Assembly (NCBI RefSeq): GCF_900099685.1
Contig: NZ_FNDW01000002.1
Coordinates: forward strand, 434,001-498,000
Direction of reading: 5' to 3'
Source of the DNA: Chryseobacterium taeanense
Lineage (GTDB): Bacteria > Bacteroidota > Bacteroidia > Flavobacteriales > Weeksellaceae
Length of the DNA: 64,000 nt
Shown: in pieces, positions 55,451 through 64,000 of the stretch
Layout: each line of letters opens with the position of its first letter
Numbering within the stretch: position 1 is the first letter of the stretch
Program-made: the position numbers and the translations under genes
The notes under the pieces: model-generated
Database searches by the model: none
The model's input: only the letters and a program-made list of their open reading frames with translations
Told to the model about the DNA's origin: nothing

Positions 55451-56542
55451 TTATAAACTTCCTTTTGTAGATGGAATCGTAAAATTATTATCAGTTTGTC
55501 GAACAGCCATTTTTACCGCTTTTGCAAATGCTTTGAACACGGCTTCAATTTTGTGATGTTCATTGTCTCCTTCTGCTTTTATATTCAGGTTACATTTGGC
55601 GGAATCGGTGAAAGATTTAAAAAAATGGAAAAACATTTCAGTCGGAACATCACCAATTTTCTCACGCTGAAAATCTGCTTCCCACATCAGCCACGATCTT
55701 CCTCCAAAATCTACAGCAACCTGCGCCAGGCAATCATCCATAGGAAGTAAAAAACCGTATCGTTCAATTCCTTTTTTATTTCCTAACGCTTTAAAAACAG
55801 CTTCTCCTAAAACGATCCCTACATCTTCAATCGTGTGATGTTCATCCACATGAAGGTCACCCTTAACTTTTATCTCCAAATTCAGGTTTCCGTGCTTTGA
55901 AATCTGCTCCAGCATATGATCGAAAAAATGCAGCCCGGTTGAAATATCAGATTTACCTTTACCATCGAGATTAATTTCGATTTCAATCTCGGTCTCGTTA
56001 GTTTTACGAAAAACTGTTGCTTTCCTCGGAATTTGCTTTAAATACTGATAAATATCTTCCCATTTTGTGGTCGTTAACTCGGCTTCTTTATTTTCCGAAT
56101 CACTGATGAAAATAACCTTAGTTTCTAGATTCTTTGCCAATTGAATATCCGTGATACGATCTCCTATAACGTAAGAATTTTTAAGATCATAATTGCCGTA
56201 AATGTATTGATTGAGCATTCCTGTTCCGGGTTTTCTGGTAGGAAGATTTTCATATTCAAAACTTTTGTCGATAAGAATATTCTGAAATACAACATTTTCA
56301 TTTTGAAATGTTTTCAGCATCTTTTCATGCGCAAGCGTAAAATCCTCCACCGGAAAACTTTCTGTTCCCAAACCGTCCTGATTCGTTACCATAACCAATT
56401 CATAATCCAACTCTCTGACAATTTTTGATAGATTTTGAAAAACGCCGGGATAAAATTCAAGTTTTTCCAATGTATCAATTTGCAAATCTTCCGGTTCTAT
56501 AATCAACGTTCCGTCGCGGTCTATAAATAATACTTTTTTCAT
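55451..56542 (-). CDS. hisB: bifunctional histidinol-phosphatase / imidazoleglycerol-phosphate dehydratase
   Basis: The 363-residue fusion. Residues about 1-165 are the HAD phosphatase (DRDGTLI motif I, TNQDGLGT motif II, GDRITDI). Residues about 170-363 are the IGP dehydratase with its paired Mn ligands [11 protein letters not shown] and [10 protein letters not shown], and [17 protein letters not shown] plus [12 protein letters not shown]. The order phosphatase-dehydratase is as in Escherichia coli HisB. It overlaps hisC by four bases. Confidence 0.97.
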   Translation of the reverse strand: MKKVLFIDRDGTLIIEPEDLQIDTLEKLEFYPGVFQNLSKIVRELDYELVMVTNQDGLGTESFPVEDFTLAHEKMLKTFQNENVVFQNILIDKSFEYENLPTRKPGTGMLNQYIYGNYDLKNSYVIGDRITDIQLAKNLETKVIFISDSENKEAELTTTKWEDIYQYLKQIPRKATVFRKTNETEIEIEINLDGKGKSDISTGLHFFDHMLEQISKHGNLNLEIKVKGDLHVDEHHTIEDVGIVLGEAVFKALGNKKGIERYGFLLPMDDCLAQVAVDFGGRSWLMWEADFQREKIGDVPTEMFFHFFKSFTDSAKCNLNIKAEGDNEHHKIEAVFKAFAKAVKMAVRQTDNNFTIPSTKGSL

Positions 56543-57570
56543 GAGTTAATATTTTTTAAAACATTAATAAGTTTCAGATTTTCATCCCGGCTACCGACAT
56601 TGATTCTAATGCATTTCGGAATATGCGGTGTTCTTTTGCTCGTGAAAATATTTTCATTTAGTAATGCCTGATATATACCCTCAGTATCCTTAAATCTGAT
56701 CAGGAAAAAATTGGCATCAGTGGGAAATATTTTATTAACACATGGAACAGATTTCAGCTCATTTTCCAACCATTCTCTTTCAGTAAGAATATTTTTAAGA
56801 TTTTCATTAAAAATTTCCTGCTCGTCAAGCGCATTAATAATCAATTCCTGACTGATGCTATTGACATTATACGGTGCTTTTACGGTATTGATTAATTTAA
56901 TGATTTCTTCGGAAGCACAGGCAACGCCTACCCTTGCACCGGCCATTCCCCAGGCTTTTGAAAAGGTCTGAAGTACGATAAGATTGGGATATTTTTCCAG
57001 GAGCAAAAGAGCAGAATCTTTTTTAGAAAATTCGATATATGCTTCATCTACAACAACAATTCCGTCATAATTCCGTATAAAAAATTCAAGATTGCCGATA
57101 CTATTTCCGGTAGGATTATTAGGCGAACAGATGAAAAAAACTTTTGATGAACTATTTTTTATTTCATCAAAAAAATATTCTTTGTTGATTTCAAAATCAT
57201 TATTAAGATTCAGTTTTATCACCTTATTTTCATTGACACTGGCATAAAATCCATACATCGCAAATGAAGGATCCATCACCAGTATGGAATCTTTTTTAGG
57301 TTCACAAAAAATCCTGATGATCAGATCGATCAGCTCGTCACTTCCGTTTCCGACAGCAATGCATTTATGGGAAATATTCTTGTAATCTGCCAGTTTGCTT
57401 TTAAGTTTTTTCTGAGTTGAATCCGGATAGCGATTATGTGCTCCAAAAGGGCTTTCATTGGCATCCAGCAATACTGGATTTTCAGGATTTTGCTGATCTC
57501 TGTAGCTTGTATAAGGCTGTAGATCAAGGATATTTTTTCGTACTAAATTATTGATTGTAAATGTTGTCAT
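56539..57570 (-). CDS. hisC: histidinol-phosphate aminotransferase
   Basis: The 343-residue class I/II aminotransferase forms histidinol phosphate. Marks: [32 protein letters not shown] (Asn for PLP), [10 protein letters not shown] (Asp), [15 protein letters not shown] (Schiff-base Lys), and IRINVGS (Arg for substrate carboxyl/phosphate). It is two bases from hisD. Confidence 0.97.
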   Translation of the reverse strand: MTTFTINNLVRKNILDLQPYTSYRDQQNPENPVLLDANESPFGAHNRYPDSTQKKLKSKLADYKNISHKCIAVGNGSDELIDLIIRIFCEPKKDSILVMDPSFAMYGFYASVNENKVIKLNLNNDFEINKEYFFDEIKNSSSKVFFICSPNNPTGNSIGNLEFFIRNYDGIVVVDEAYIEFSKKDSALLLLEKYPNLIVLQTFSKAWGMAGARVGVACASEEIIKLINTVKAPYNVNSISQELIINALDEQEIFNENLKNILTEREWLENELKSVPCVNKIFPTDANFFLIRFKDTEGIYQALLNENIFTSKRTPHIPKCIRINVGSRDENLKLINVLKNINS

Positions 57571-57572
57571 TA

Positions 57573-58850
57573 TTATGATTTTAAACGAATGGATACGGCA
57601 TTTTTGTGTGCCAGCAGACCTTCTGCTTCGGCCATAATTTCAATAGTTTTTCCAAGATTTTGAAGTCCATTTTCAGTAATGTGCTGAAAGGTTATTTTTT
57701 TAACAAAACTGTCGAGTGAAACTCCGCTGTAATTTTTTGCAAATCCATTGGTAGGTAATGTGTGATTGGTTCCGCTGGCATAATCTCCGGCACTTTCACA
57801 GGAATAATTTCCAAGAAAAACCGAACCGGCATTCTGGATTTTTGGGATATAATTTTCGAAAGATTTTACCGTCAAAATCAAATGCTCAGGAGCATACAGA
57901 TTGCTGAATTCCAATGCCTCTTCTATGCTGTTCAGTAAAATGAAGTAACTGTTTTTTAAAGATTCTCCCGCAAATTCGTTTCTTGGAAGGGCTTTCAACT
58001 GATTTTCAATTTCTTTAATAGTCTCCATAAAAATTTCCTCATCCGTTGCAATGAATACCACCTGACTGTCACTTCCGTGTTCTGCCTGGGAAAGAAGATC
58101 TGCGGCACAGAATTCCGGTATTGAGTTTTTATCGGCGATAACAAGCACTTCGCTAGGTCCGGCAGGCATATCTATAGCCACTCCGAAACGCTGGGCATAT
58201 TCTTTTGCGGATGTAACGTATTGGTTACCAGGGCCAAATATTTTGTAAACGGAAGGAATACTTTGTGTACCGAATGTCATTGCCGCAATGGCCTGTGCAC
58301 CACCAACTTTAAAAATACGGCTGACCCCGCAAAGTTTGGCTGCATATAAAATTGCAGGATTGATATTTCCGCTTTGATCCGGTGGTGTGCATAGAATGAT
58401 TTCACTGCATCCGGCGAGCTGTGCAGGAATAGCCAACATCAGAACGGTTGAAAATAAAGGTGCATTTCCTCCCGGAATATAGATTCCTGTTTTTTCAATC
58501 GCACGGCTTTCTCTCCAGCAGGTTACGCCTTCTACAGTCTCAATCTTTTCGATTTCACTTTTCTGAGCAGCATGAAAGCGCGTAATATTTTCTTTAGCTT
58601 TTAAAATAGCGACTTTCAATTCTTCACTTATTTCTTTCTCGGCATTTTCGATTTCAATTTCTGAAACAACAACCGTTTCCAGGTCTGCCTGCTCAAATTT
58701 TTTGATGAATTCAAGCAATGCCTTGTCGCCATTATGCTGTACTGCTTCGAATATATTCTGAACAACATCGGAGAGTTCTTCTCTCTGAATCATTGGACGC
58801 TGAGTCAATTCTTTCCATTCCGTTTTTTTCGGATATCTGTAAGTTCTCAT
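57573..58850 (-). CDS. hisD: histidinol dehydrogenase
   Basis: The 425-residue zinc enzyme does the last two oxidations, histidinol to histidine. Marks: GIYIPGGNAPLFSTVLM, GGAQAIAAMTFGT, FGPGNQYVTSAK, DMPAGPSEVLVIAD, SQAEHGSDSQVV (metal and catalytic residues), YAPEHLIL and GTNHTLPTNG. The ATG A overlaps the hisG stop by one base. Confidence 0.98.
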   Translation of the reverse strand: MRTYRYPKKTEWKELTQRPMIQREELSDVVQNIFEAVQHNGDKALLEFIKKFEQADLETVVVSEIEIENAEKEISEELKVAILKAKENITRFHAAQKSEIEKIETVEGVTCWRESRAIEKTGIYIPGGNAPLFSTVLMLAIPAQLAGCSEIILCTPPDQSGNINPAILYAAKLCGVSRIFKVGGAQAIAAMTFGTQSIPSVYKIFGPGNQYVTSAKEYAQRFGVAIDMPAGPSEVLVIADKNSIPEFCAADLLSQAEHGSDSQVVFIATDEEIFMETIKEIENQLKALPRNEFAGESLKNSYFILLNSIEEALEFSNLYAPEHLILTVKSFENYIPKIQNAGSVFLGNYSCESAGDYASGTNHTLPTNGFAKNYSGVSLDSFVKKITFQHITENGLQNLGKTIEIMAEAEGLLAHKNAVSIRLKS

Positions 58851-59707
58851 TATATAACCATTTTATCGATTGGAATAATTAAAATATCTTGCGCACCTTT
58901 CTCTTTTAGTTGATCAATCACTTCCCAGAATCTGTCCTCATCGATCACTGAATGAATGCTGCTCCATCCTTTTTCTGCTAACGGAATAACAGTCGGGCTT
59001 TTCAAAACCGGAAGGACTGCGGAAATTTCTGAAATTTTATCATCAGGGACATTCATCAGGATGTATTTGGAATTTTTTGCTTTCAGGACAGCTTTGATCC
59101 TGAAAAGAAATTTTTCAAGGATGATTTCCTTCTCCTTACTTAATAGTGAAGTCTTTGCTAATACGGCTTCAGACTGCAAAAGTGTAATAGTTTCTCTTAG
59201 TCCGTTTTTGAACAAAGTACTTCCTGAACTCACAATATCACAAATCCCATCTGCCAGTCCGATATTGGGAGCGATTTCCACTGATCCGGAAATTACGTGG
59301 ATGTCAGAATTAATTCCCTGTTCGGAAAGGAATTTTTTAAGGGTATTAGGATAAGAAGTTGCAATTTTTTTTCCCTGAAAATAGCTCAGCTCATCAGTTT
59401 CCACATCTTTCGGAACTGCTAAGGAAACACGGCATTTTGAAAAACCCAGCTTCTGAACTATATTGCTGTTTTTCTGCTTTTCAGCCAACAGGTTTTCGCC
59501 TACTATGGCCACATCTACTACGCCGTCTTCAAGATATTGCGGAATATCAGAATTGCGCAGGTACATGATCTCCATGGGGAAATTGTTTACCGAAACTTTC
59601 AGCTGGTCTTTTCCGTTGTTGGTATCTATGCCGCAATCTTTGAGAAGCTGGAGAGAATCTTCGTACAACCGGCCGCTTTTCTGAATGGCAATTTTTAATA
59701 TACTCAT
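58850..59707 (-). CDS. hisG: ATP phosphoribosyltransferase, long form
   Basis: The 285-residue first enzyme of the pathway condenses ATP with PRPP. It shows IAIQKSGRLYEDSLQLLKDCG, the PRPP loop DIVSSGSTLFKNGL, and a C-terminal ACT-like regulatory domain (about 205-285), so it should be feedback-inhibited by histidine without HisZ. ATG 59707 is chosen; the longer open frame upstream runs through the attenuator terminator. Confidence 0.96.
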   Translation of the reverse strand: MSILKIAIQKSGRLYEDSLQLLKDCGIDTNNGKDQLKVSVNNFPMEIMYLRNSDIPQYLEDGVVDVAIVGENLLAEKQKNSNIVQKLGFSKCRVSLAVPKDVETDELSYFQGKKIATSYPNTLKKFLSEQGINSDIHVISGSVEIAPNIGLADGICDIVSSGSTLFKNGLRETITLLQSEAVLAKTSLLSKEKEIILEKFLFRIKAVLKAKNSKYILMNVPDDKISEISAVLPVLKSPTVIPLAEKGWSSIHSVIDEDRFWEVIDQLKEKGAQDILIIPIDKMVI

Positions 59708-59780
59708 TTTTATGGTTTTGAGCCTGAGCAAATAAAAACTGGTTGAATTGAAGAAAATTCCCGGGATATTCAGAAACAAA

Positions 59781-59808
59781 AAAACCGTCTATTTACTCAG
59801 ACGGTTTT
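59781..59808 (-). terminator. his attenuator terminator
   Basis: In minus-strand direction, AAAACCGTCT (59808-59799) pairs with AGACGGTTTT (59790-59781), a 10-bp stem with an 8-base loop followed by a T-run. It lies 73 bases before hisG, after the leader peptide, and so would stop transcription before the operon when formed. Confidence 0.88.
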
Positions 59809-59850
59809 TAAATATTTTGATTTTTAACATAAATTATCGATCAATCAATT

Positions 59851-59856
59851 CCGTCT
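59851..59856 (-). promoter_or_regulatory. his antiterminator segment AGACGG
   Basis: AGACGG on the minus strand overlaps the last base of the leader stop TAA and is complementary to CCGTCT in the terminator 5' arm. Pairing of these two would preclude the terminator. A ribosome at the leader stop would cover this segment; one stalled upstream at the His codons would not. Confidence 0.7.
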
Positions 59857-59906
59857 TAGCAGAGATGATGATGATAATGATGTACTGTTAAAAAATTCGG
59901 TTTCAT
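59856..59906 (-). CDS. hisL: his operon leader peptide
   Basis: A 16-codon ORF reads MKPNFLTVHHYHHHLC with five His codons in six positions (CAT CAT TAT CAT CAT CAT). It starts 17 bases after the -7 element, ends just before the antiterminator segment, and is followed by a terminator before hisG. Such a run of histidine is not expected by chance, and the position matches known his leader peptides in proteobacteria. Scarce charged tRNA-His would stall the ribosome and let the operon be transcribed. It is too short for standard gene calling. Translation is inferred. Confidence 0.85.
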   Translation of the reverse strand: MKPNFLTVHHYHHHLC

Positions 59907-59923
59907 TGTTGAAATTTGTATTG

Positions 59924-59955
59924 CAAAGGTAAGAGATTATTTTTGAGACGTGCAA
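59924..59955 (-). promoter_or_regulatory. promoter TTG-N21-TACCTTTG of the his operon
   Basis: On the minus strand TTG (59955-59953) is 21 bases from TACCTTTG (59931-59924), a full Bacteroidota-type promoter. The leader peptide start follows 17 bases later. It sits just past the end of the glycosyltransferase gene. Confidence 0.8.
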
Positions 59956-59961
59956 ATTTTT

Positions 59962-61059
59962 TTATATTATTTTTTGATAAAGACTCATCAGCTGTTCTGC
60001 AATACTTTTATCATTAAATTTCTGAACGAACTCAAAACCCTTTTCAGCACGGCGTTTCCTCTCTGATTCATTTTGCCATAAAAACTTAATTTTGGCCTGA
60101 ATATCCAGATAATTTTTAGGATCAATATAGACAGAATCCGGGCCGCCGGCTTCTGGAAGACAGCTTGCGTTGCTTGTGATGACTGCTGTTTTAGAAAAAA
60201 GAGATTCAATTAAGGGAATTCCGAATCCTTCAAAAAAGCTCGGATACACAAAAATATCTGCAAGTTTATAAAGTACCGCCAGCTCATTCATTGAAACACC
60301 TTCAAGGAAAAAAACTTGTTTTTCCATTTTATTTTTCCGGATGAAAGTTTCTATCGCTTTACAATATTTTGTTTTTCTTCCGACTATTACTAAAGGGATT
60401 TTCGTGTCTTTTATCGCTTTCACAATATTCAGAAGATTCTTACGTTCTTCGATGGTTCCGACATTTAAAATGAACCGTTCCGGAAGATTGAATTTTTCTT
60501 TTGTTTTTTGAATAAACTCTTGCGACTGCTCTTCTTTAAATGCCTGGTGACACCCTTGATAAATCACTTCAATTTTGCTTTCAGGAACATTTAGAAATTG
60601 AATAATATCTCTTTTAGTCTGTTCTGAAATCGCGATAATTTTATCTGCTGAAGCAGCAGCCTTTTTAAATTTCCATAAATGAATTTTACGGTCAAAAAAT
60701 GAATAATACTGCGGATAGCGGACAAAGATAAGGTCGTGAATGGTCACTATTTTCCGAATCGGTTTTTTGTTCCATTTTAAAGGAAGTTCACCCGAAAGGC
60801 CATGGAAAATGTCAGCATTTTGATTTTGAGCATCTGTTCCCATTTTGAATTGTCTCGACATATTGCCTCTGGACGTCTCAACAAAACGGATACTTTTATG
60901 ATTCAAAATATTTTCTCCTCTTTCAGATTTGTTTTTATTGAGCAGAATGTATTCATTTTCAGGATAATATTCTGCCAATATTCTTATCAGGTCACGGGAA
61001 TAATTTCCCAGTCCTGATGTATTATGGAAGAAACGTTTTGCATCGTAAGCTATTTTCAT
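59962..61059 (-). CDS. glycosyltransferase family 4
   Basis: The 365-residue GT-B enzyme transfers a sugar from a nucleotide-sugar donor. It shows FHNTSGLGNYSRDLIRIL at the N-terminus (acceptor site), the C-domain strand FILNVGTIEERKNLLNIVKAI and the donor-binding EX7E motif FEGFGIPLIESL (Glu-...-Glu). No membrane segment is present. The ATG overlaps the deacetylase stop (ATGA). It is the 3' gene of a four-gene glycan unit, and its product is unknown. Confidence 0.88.
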   Translation of the reverse strand: MKIAYDAKRFFHNTSGLGNYSRDLIRILAEYYPENEYILLNKNKSERGENILNHKSIRFVETSRGNMSRQFKMGTDAQNQNADIFHGLSGELPLKWNKKPIRKIVTIHDLIFVRYPQYYSFFDRKIHLWKFKKAAASADKIIAISEQTKRDIIQFLNVPESKIEVIYQGCHQAFKEEQSQEFIQKTKEKFNLPERFILNVGTIEERKNLLNIVKAIKDTKIPLVIVGRKTKYCKAIETFIRKNKMEKQVFFLEGVSMNELAVLYKLADIFVYPSFFEGFGIPLIESLFSKTAVITSNASCLPEAGGPDSVYIDPKNYLDIQAKIKFLWQNESERKRRAEKGFEFVQKFNDKSIAEQLMSLYQKII

Positions 61060-61832
61060 AAGCCAATTTGTTTTTGAAATTCCTGAAAAGTTCCGAAGGT
61101 GTAATTCTTTTGTTTAAGCCATGAAATAAAATCATCAAAACGCTTAACCATATCTATTCCAGAATTTTTAACCGTAAAACCGGGCAACTTGTACGATTCA
61201 TCTTTTATTTCAGCAAACTCCCACGGATGAAAATAAACATTAAGGTAATTGTCTTTTTTTAAGGTATGTAATGCTATTTTTTTATATAACGATAAAGGAA
61301 AATTATGAAAGCTCAGCCAGAACAGCGGAATCCTGAAATTCGGAGAAACTGAAGCCGGAATCTGTGTTACATTTCCTTCTTTAAAATAAGTTCTTGAGAC
61401 TTTCAGGTTGTTGTATCTTCCCGGAAGAAAAGTAGGATTAATGGACGAATTATAAGTATAACCAGCTTCTTCTACCGCGTTTTTGCTTACCGGCATCATT
61501 CGTGGCATTCTCAAACCTGTTATGTGAGTGGAAAATAATTCTTCCAGCCTGTCTTTGGACTCCTTCAAATGTTTTTCTTCAAATTCTGAATGGAACCAGG
61601 TGTGAGAAGCCAGTTCGTGGCCTTCTTCCAGCAATCTTTTGATAAGCGATTTGCTGTTTTCCGCAAAAACTACGGTTGAAAAAAAAGTAGCTTTTATCTG
61701 ATGTTTTTTAAGGAGATCCAATATTCTTTCAAGCCCGGTTTGCGAAACGGAAATCTGTTTTTCGAAGGGAATTTCACCCTGATATTCCAATGGCATATCA
61801 AATTCTTCGATGTCAAAACTTAATAAAACCAT
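61056..61832 (-). CDS. polysaccharide deacetylase family protein
   Basis: The 258-residue NodB-like carbohydrate esterase has LLSFDIEEFDMP (metal and catalytic Asp), ELASHTWFHSEF (the His-x-x-x-His metal motif) and a late FHPWEF, matching the deacetylase group associated with exopolysaccharide/XrtA loci. No signal peptide is seen, so it may act on cytoplasmic or membrane-linked precursors. It overlaps the GT4 gene by four bases and follows GT2 at one base. Its substrate, probably an N-acetyl sugar, is unknown. Confidence 0.87.
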   Translation of the reverse strand: MVLLSFDIEEFDMPLEYQGEIPFEKQISVSQTGLERILDLLKKHQIKATFFSTVVFAENSKSLIKRLLEEGHELASHTWFHSEFEEKHLKESKDRLEELFSTHITGLRMPRMMPVSKNAVEEAGYTYNSSINPTFLPGRYNNLKVSRTYFKEGNVTQIPASVSPNFRIPLFWLSFHNFPLSLYKKIALHTLKKDNYLNVYFHPWEFAEIKDESYKLPGFTVKNSGIDMVKRFDDFISWLKQKNYTFGTFQEFQKQIGL

Positions 61833-61833
61833 G

Positions 61834-62763
61834 TTAAAAATTTTTGTTTTTAATGATATAATTTGGCCTTTCTTTTACCTGTTTGAATATTTTGCCTAAA
61901 TAAATTCCGATAATTCCTAAGATAATCAATTGTAATCCTCCAAAGAAAACGATGGTCATAATCAGCGATGCCCAACCGGAAATCTCCGTTTTGGCAATGA
62001 ATGAGTAGATCACATAGATTCCATAACCAATAACCGAAATTCCTGAAAATAAAAATCCCAGATAAGCTGCGATATACAGAGGTTTTACACTGAAAGCGGT
62101 GATTCCTGTAAAAGCAAAAGTGATCATTTTCTTAAGATTGTAGCTGCTTTGTCCGGAAAGTCTTTCATTAGCGGTAAATTCAATTCCTGTCTGTTTAAAG
62201 CCCATCCAACTCGTGAGCCCGCGTAAAAAAAGATCGTCTTCATTGAAATTTCGCATCACTTCCACAGCGTTTGCATCCATCAGTCTGAAATCTGAACCGC
62301 CGCCTTTGGTAAGGTCAACATCCGACATTTTCGATAGAATTTTGTAGAAAAAATCAGAAGTTTTCCTTTTAAACATTGAAATTTCTTTAGGATATTTTCT
62401 TACTGTAAATACAATATCATATCCTTCTTCCCATTTCCGGATCATCTGCGGAATAAGTTCGGGCGGATGCTGAAGATCGCCATCCATTGAAATAACAGCA
62501 TTTCCATATGCAAAATCCATTCCTGCTTTTACAGCTGGCTGATGCCCAAAATTCCTGGAAAATTCAATAAACTTTACCTTTTCATGCTCTTGAGAAAGCT
62601 CTTCCAGTTTTTGCTGAGTTCTGTCTCTGCTTCCGTCATTTATAAAGATTATTTCAAAATCATAATCGCTTAATCCGGAAAAAACGGCGTTGATTTTTTC
62701 ATAAACCAAAGCAACATTTCCCTCTTCGTTATGGGCAGGAATGACGATGGAAATTTTCTTCAT
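61834..62763 (-). CDS. GT2 glycosyltransferase with two C-terminal TM helices (DPM1/GtrB-like)
   Basis: The 309-residue enzyme starts with the GT-A domain: SIVIPAHNEEGNVALVYEKI, INDGSRDRTQQKL, and the metal Asp-x-Asp in ISMDGDLQHPPEL, then SVDLTKGGGSDFRLM-like DVDLTKGGGSDFRLM. Two transmembrane segments follow (about 230-255 and 265-290). This architecture makes polyprenyl-phosphate sugars for later transfer. It precedes the deacetylase and follows the GT87-like gene by seven bases. Confidence 0.9.
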   Translation of the reverse strand: MKKISIVIPAHNEEGNVALVYEKINAVFSGLSDYDFEIIFINDGSRDRTQQKLEELSQEHEKVKFIEFSRNFGHQPAVKAGMDFAYGNAVISMDGDLQHPPELIPQMIRKWEEGYDIVFTVRKYPKEISMFKRKTSDFFYKILSKMSDVDLTKGGGSDFRLMDANAVEVMRNFNEDDLFLRGLTSWMGFKQTGIEFTANERLSGQSSYNLKKMITFAFTGITAFSVKPLYIAAYLGFLFSGISVIGYGIYVIYSFIAKTEISGWASLIMTIVFFGGLQLIILGIIGIYLGKIFKQVKERPNYIIKNKNF

Positions 62764-62770
62764 AACAATA

Positions 62771-63940
62771 CTAATTCAGGCTGTAATTTTTCTCGAAATC
62801 TTTGGTAAGAAGCTCATAAATTACCCTCAGCCAAATTACAATGCAAGGTACAGCTTTTAAAGAATATTTAATGATATAATTTTCCTTTACAAATTTTGGA
62901 AACAGATCTGATGTGGAAAAGCAAGTGAAAATAATTACAAAAACAAGCAAACCTATAATAAGCGGCGTTCTTTCTTTCTGAAGGAAAAACCAGATCAGTA
63001 CGCCTACAACTGCAATGATATATGTGGGAGACTCTGAACTTGAACTGAATAATACCAAAAATAGTAATGTAGAAGCAAGAATCATCAACTGGAAAGCGTA
63101 ATGTTTATATTGTTTAATTCTAATATATGGCGCTGCAAAAAGCGGTAATCCGAACGCAAGAAATACAAGATTTGATATAGATGCGTCGCCAATAATTCTT
63201 CTGAAAAAGCCCATCAGCGAAATATCCTGCATATTTCCTAAAACCTGATTTTCATTATTTTTTTCTACAATAGACTGAAACCAGTCCGTATAACATTGAA
63301 TTACAAATTTCGGACTTGAGTATGCCATTGGTAAAACAAAAAATAATACAGCAATAAGTAATCCTGAAAGAATAAATTTCGTTTTATTTTTAATGAAAAA
63401 GAACTGCGACAGCCCTACAATTCCATAGATTTTTACGAAAACCCCAATTAAAATTGCTGTTACCGATTTTACTTCTTTTCTTTCATAAATGTACACTGCA
63501 GACAGCAATAAAAGACCTGTAAGAGCAACATTGAACTGTAAGCTCAAAGCCGCTGTAATATATTCCTGCAGACAGAATAACCCGAAAAGTGCTTTTTTCG
63601 CATCGGAAAACGGAAGTTTATAAATACCGTAAACAAAGATGAAAGTATTGGCAACATTCCAGAGAGAAATCCCCAGCCAGTCGGGCATCATGGCAAAAGG
63701 AGCAATAAGCGCACTGAAGAAGACACCGTAGTGATTTAAATCAAAATAAAGATCGGGATAATGAATAAACAGATTTTTCTGATTGATGGTGTTAAAAAAA
63801 ACATTTTTAAAAATCAGATAATTGTTGATGGCGTAATCTCCCCTCAGATATTTCGAAATGGCAGTAACGACTGATATAATAAGATAAACCCCAAATATAT
63901 ATTTAGGGTTTAGAATTATTTTAAGAAATTTATCTTTCAA
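62771..63940 (-). CDS. GT87-like multispanning membrane protein
   Basis: The 389-residue integral protein has about ten hydrophobic segments and a GT-C-like N-terminal region with YLRGDYAINNYLIFKNVF and LIHYPDLYFDLNHYG, a periplasmic loop with an acidic Asp cluster, as in GT87/DUF2029 mannosyltransferases that use polyprenyl-phosphate sugars. It would fit as the acceptor of the sugar made by the adjacent GT2. Its own upstream region lies at the window edge. Activity is inferred from fold and neighbours only. Confidence 0.7.
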   Translation of the reverse strand: MKDKFLKIILNPKYIFGVYLIISVVTAISKYLRGDYAINNYLIFKNVFFNTINQKNLFIHYPDLYFDLNHYGVFFSALIAPFAMMPDWLGISLWNVANTFIFVYGIYKLPFSDAKKALFGLFCLQEYITAALSLQFNVALTGLLLLSAVYIYERKEVKSVTAILIGVFVKIYGIVGLSQFFFIKNKTKFILSGLLIAVLFFVLPMAYSSPKFVIQCYTDWFQSIVEKNNENQVLGNMQDISLMGFFRRIIGDASISNLVFLAFGLPLFAAPYIRIKQYKHYAFQLMILASTLLFLVLFSSSSESPTYIIAVVGVLIWFFLQKERTPLIIGLLVFVIIFTCFSTSDLFPKFVKENYIIKYSLKAVPCIVIWLRVIYELLTKDFEKNYSLN

Positions 63941-64000
63941 AATTTTAATATTAGTTTAAAATTTACTCTTAAACAGCAACATTATTATCTCTCAACGCAT

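Noticed and set aside
59708..59779. 24-codon N-terminal extension of HisG
   Set aside because: It lies between the attenuator terminator and the family start MSILKIAIQKSGR, with no conserved residues.
63941..64000. Possible next gene at the right edge
   Set aside because: Only 60 AT-rich bases; no start or conserved peptide can be read.

Overview
The window reads as a chromosomal segment of a flavobacterium of the Chryseobacterium type (Bacteroidota, Weeksellaceae-like). The evidence is low GC with AT-rich spacers, several TAnnTTTG promoter elements, three secreted proteins with type IX secretion C-terminal sorting domains, GldI, a Bacteroidota-type HU protein, subtype iii T6SS baseplate genes, and frequent TTG starts. 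Genus level is inference from protein resemblance. I see no prophage, insertion sequence or CRISPR array. Most of the window is core genome broken by small palindromic repeats.

Layout. 1-4 kb: the 3' part of an ATP-dependent DNA ligase and its partner DEXH helicase. 4-13.5 kb: single genes (GNAT, Crp/Fnr regulator, HAD phosphatase, DoxX, Era, DUF4256, lipoprotein, threonine aldolase facing a DtxR/MntR regulator, tRNA-Arg(CCU), VOC protein, M28 peptidase, aminotransferase). 13.5-20.3 kb: a membrane pyrophosphatase fused to an OmpA domain, a PDZ aspartyl protease, a small secreted protein, a cyclophilin-FKBP lipoprotein and GldI. 20.7-25.6 kb: IlvE and MnmD from divergent promoters, EgtB/EgtD and a small membrane protein. 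25.7-33 kb: UvrA, a lipoprotein with TssF and TssE, then iteron-like repeats before an HU gene. 33-41.5 kb: secreted endonuclease I, acyl-CoA dehydrogenase, secreted M12B protease, and a four-gene unit (MazG-like, thioredoxin-like, DUF4230, small hydrophilic protein). 41.7-46.2 kb: leuACDB. 46.3-52.7 kb: a helical-repeat protein, thrS-infC-rpmI-rplT and a secreted M28 peptidase. 52.8-60 kb: the complete hisGDCBHAF(IE) operon. 60-64 kb: a four-gene glycan cluster (GT4, deacetylase, GT2, GT87-like).

The most informative regulatory find is upstream of hisG. It holds a promoter with both boxes, a 16-codon leader (MKPNFLTVHHYHHHLC, five His codons) and a terminator whose 5' arm can instead pair with a segment overlapping the leader stop codon: a complete ribosome-mediated attenuator. 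Other notable points are the pyrophosphatase-OmpA fusion; infC, whose reading frame runs upstream of any standard start and probably uses AUA; a dispersed palindromic repeat family present twice, once inside the leu operon; a MITE-like element; a pair of inverted perfect DnaA boxes; and 22-bp iteron-like repeats before the HU gene.

Together the genes cover amino-acid synthesis (His, Leu, branched-chain transamination), translation, DNA repair, thiol metabolism (ergothioneine), envelope biogenesis and secretion. Functions come from recognised motifs in translated sequence; no database search was run.
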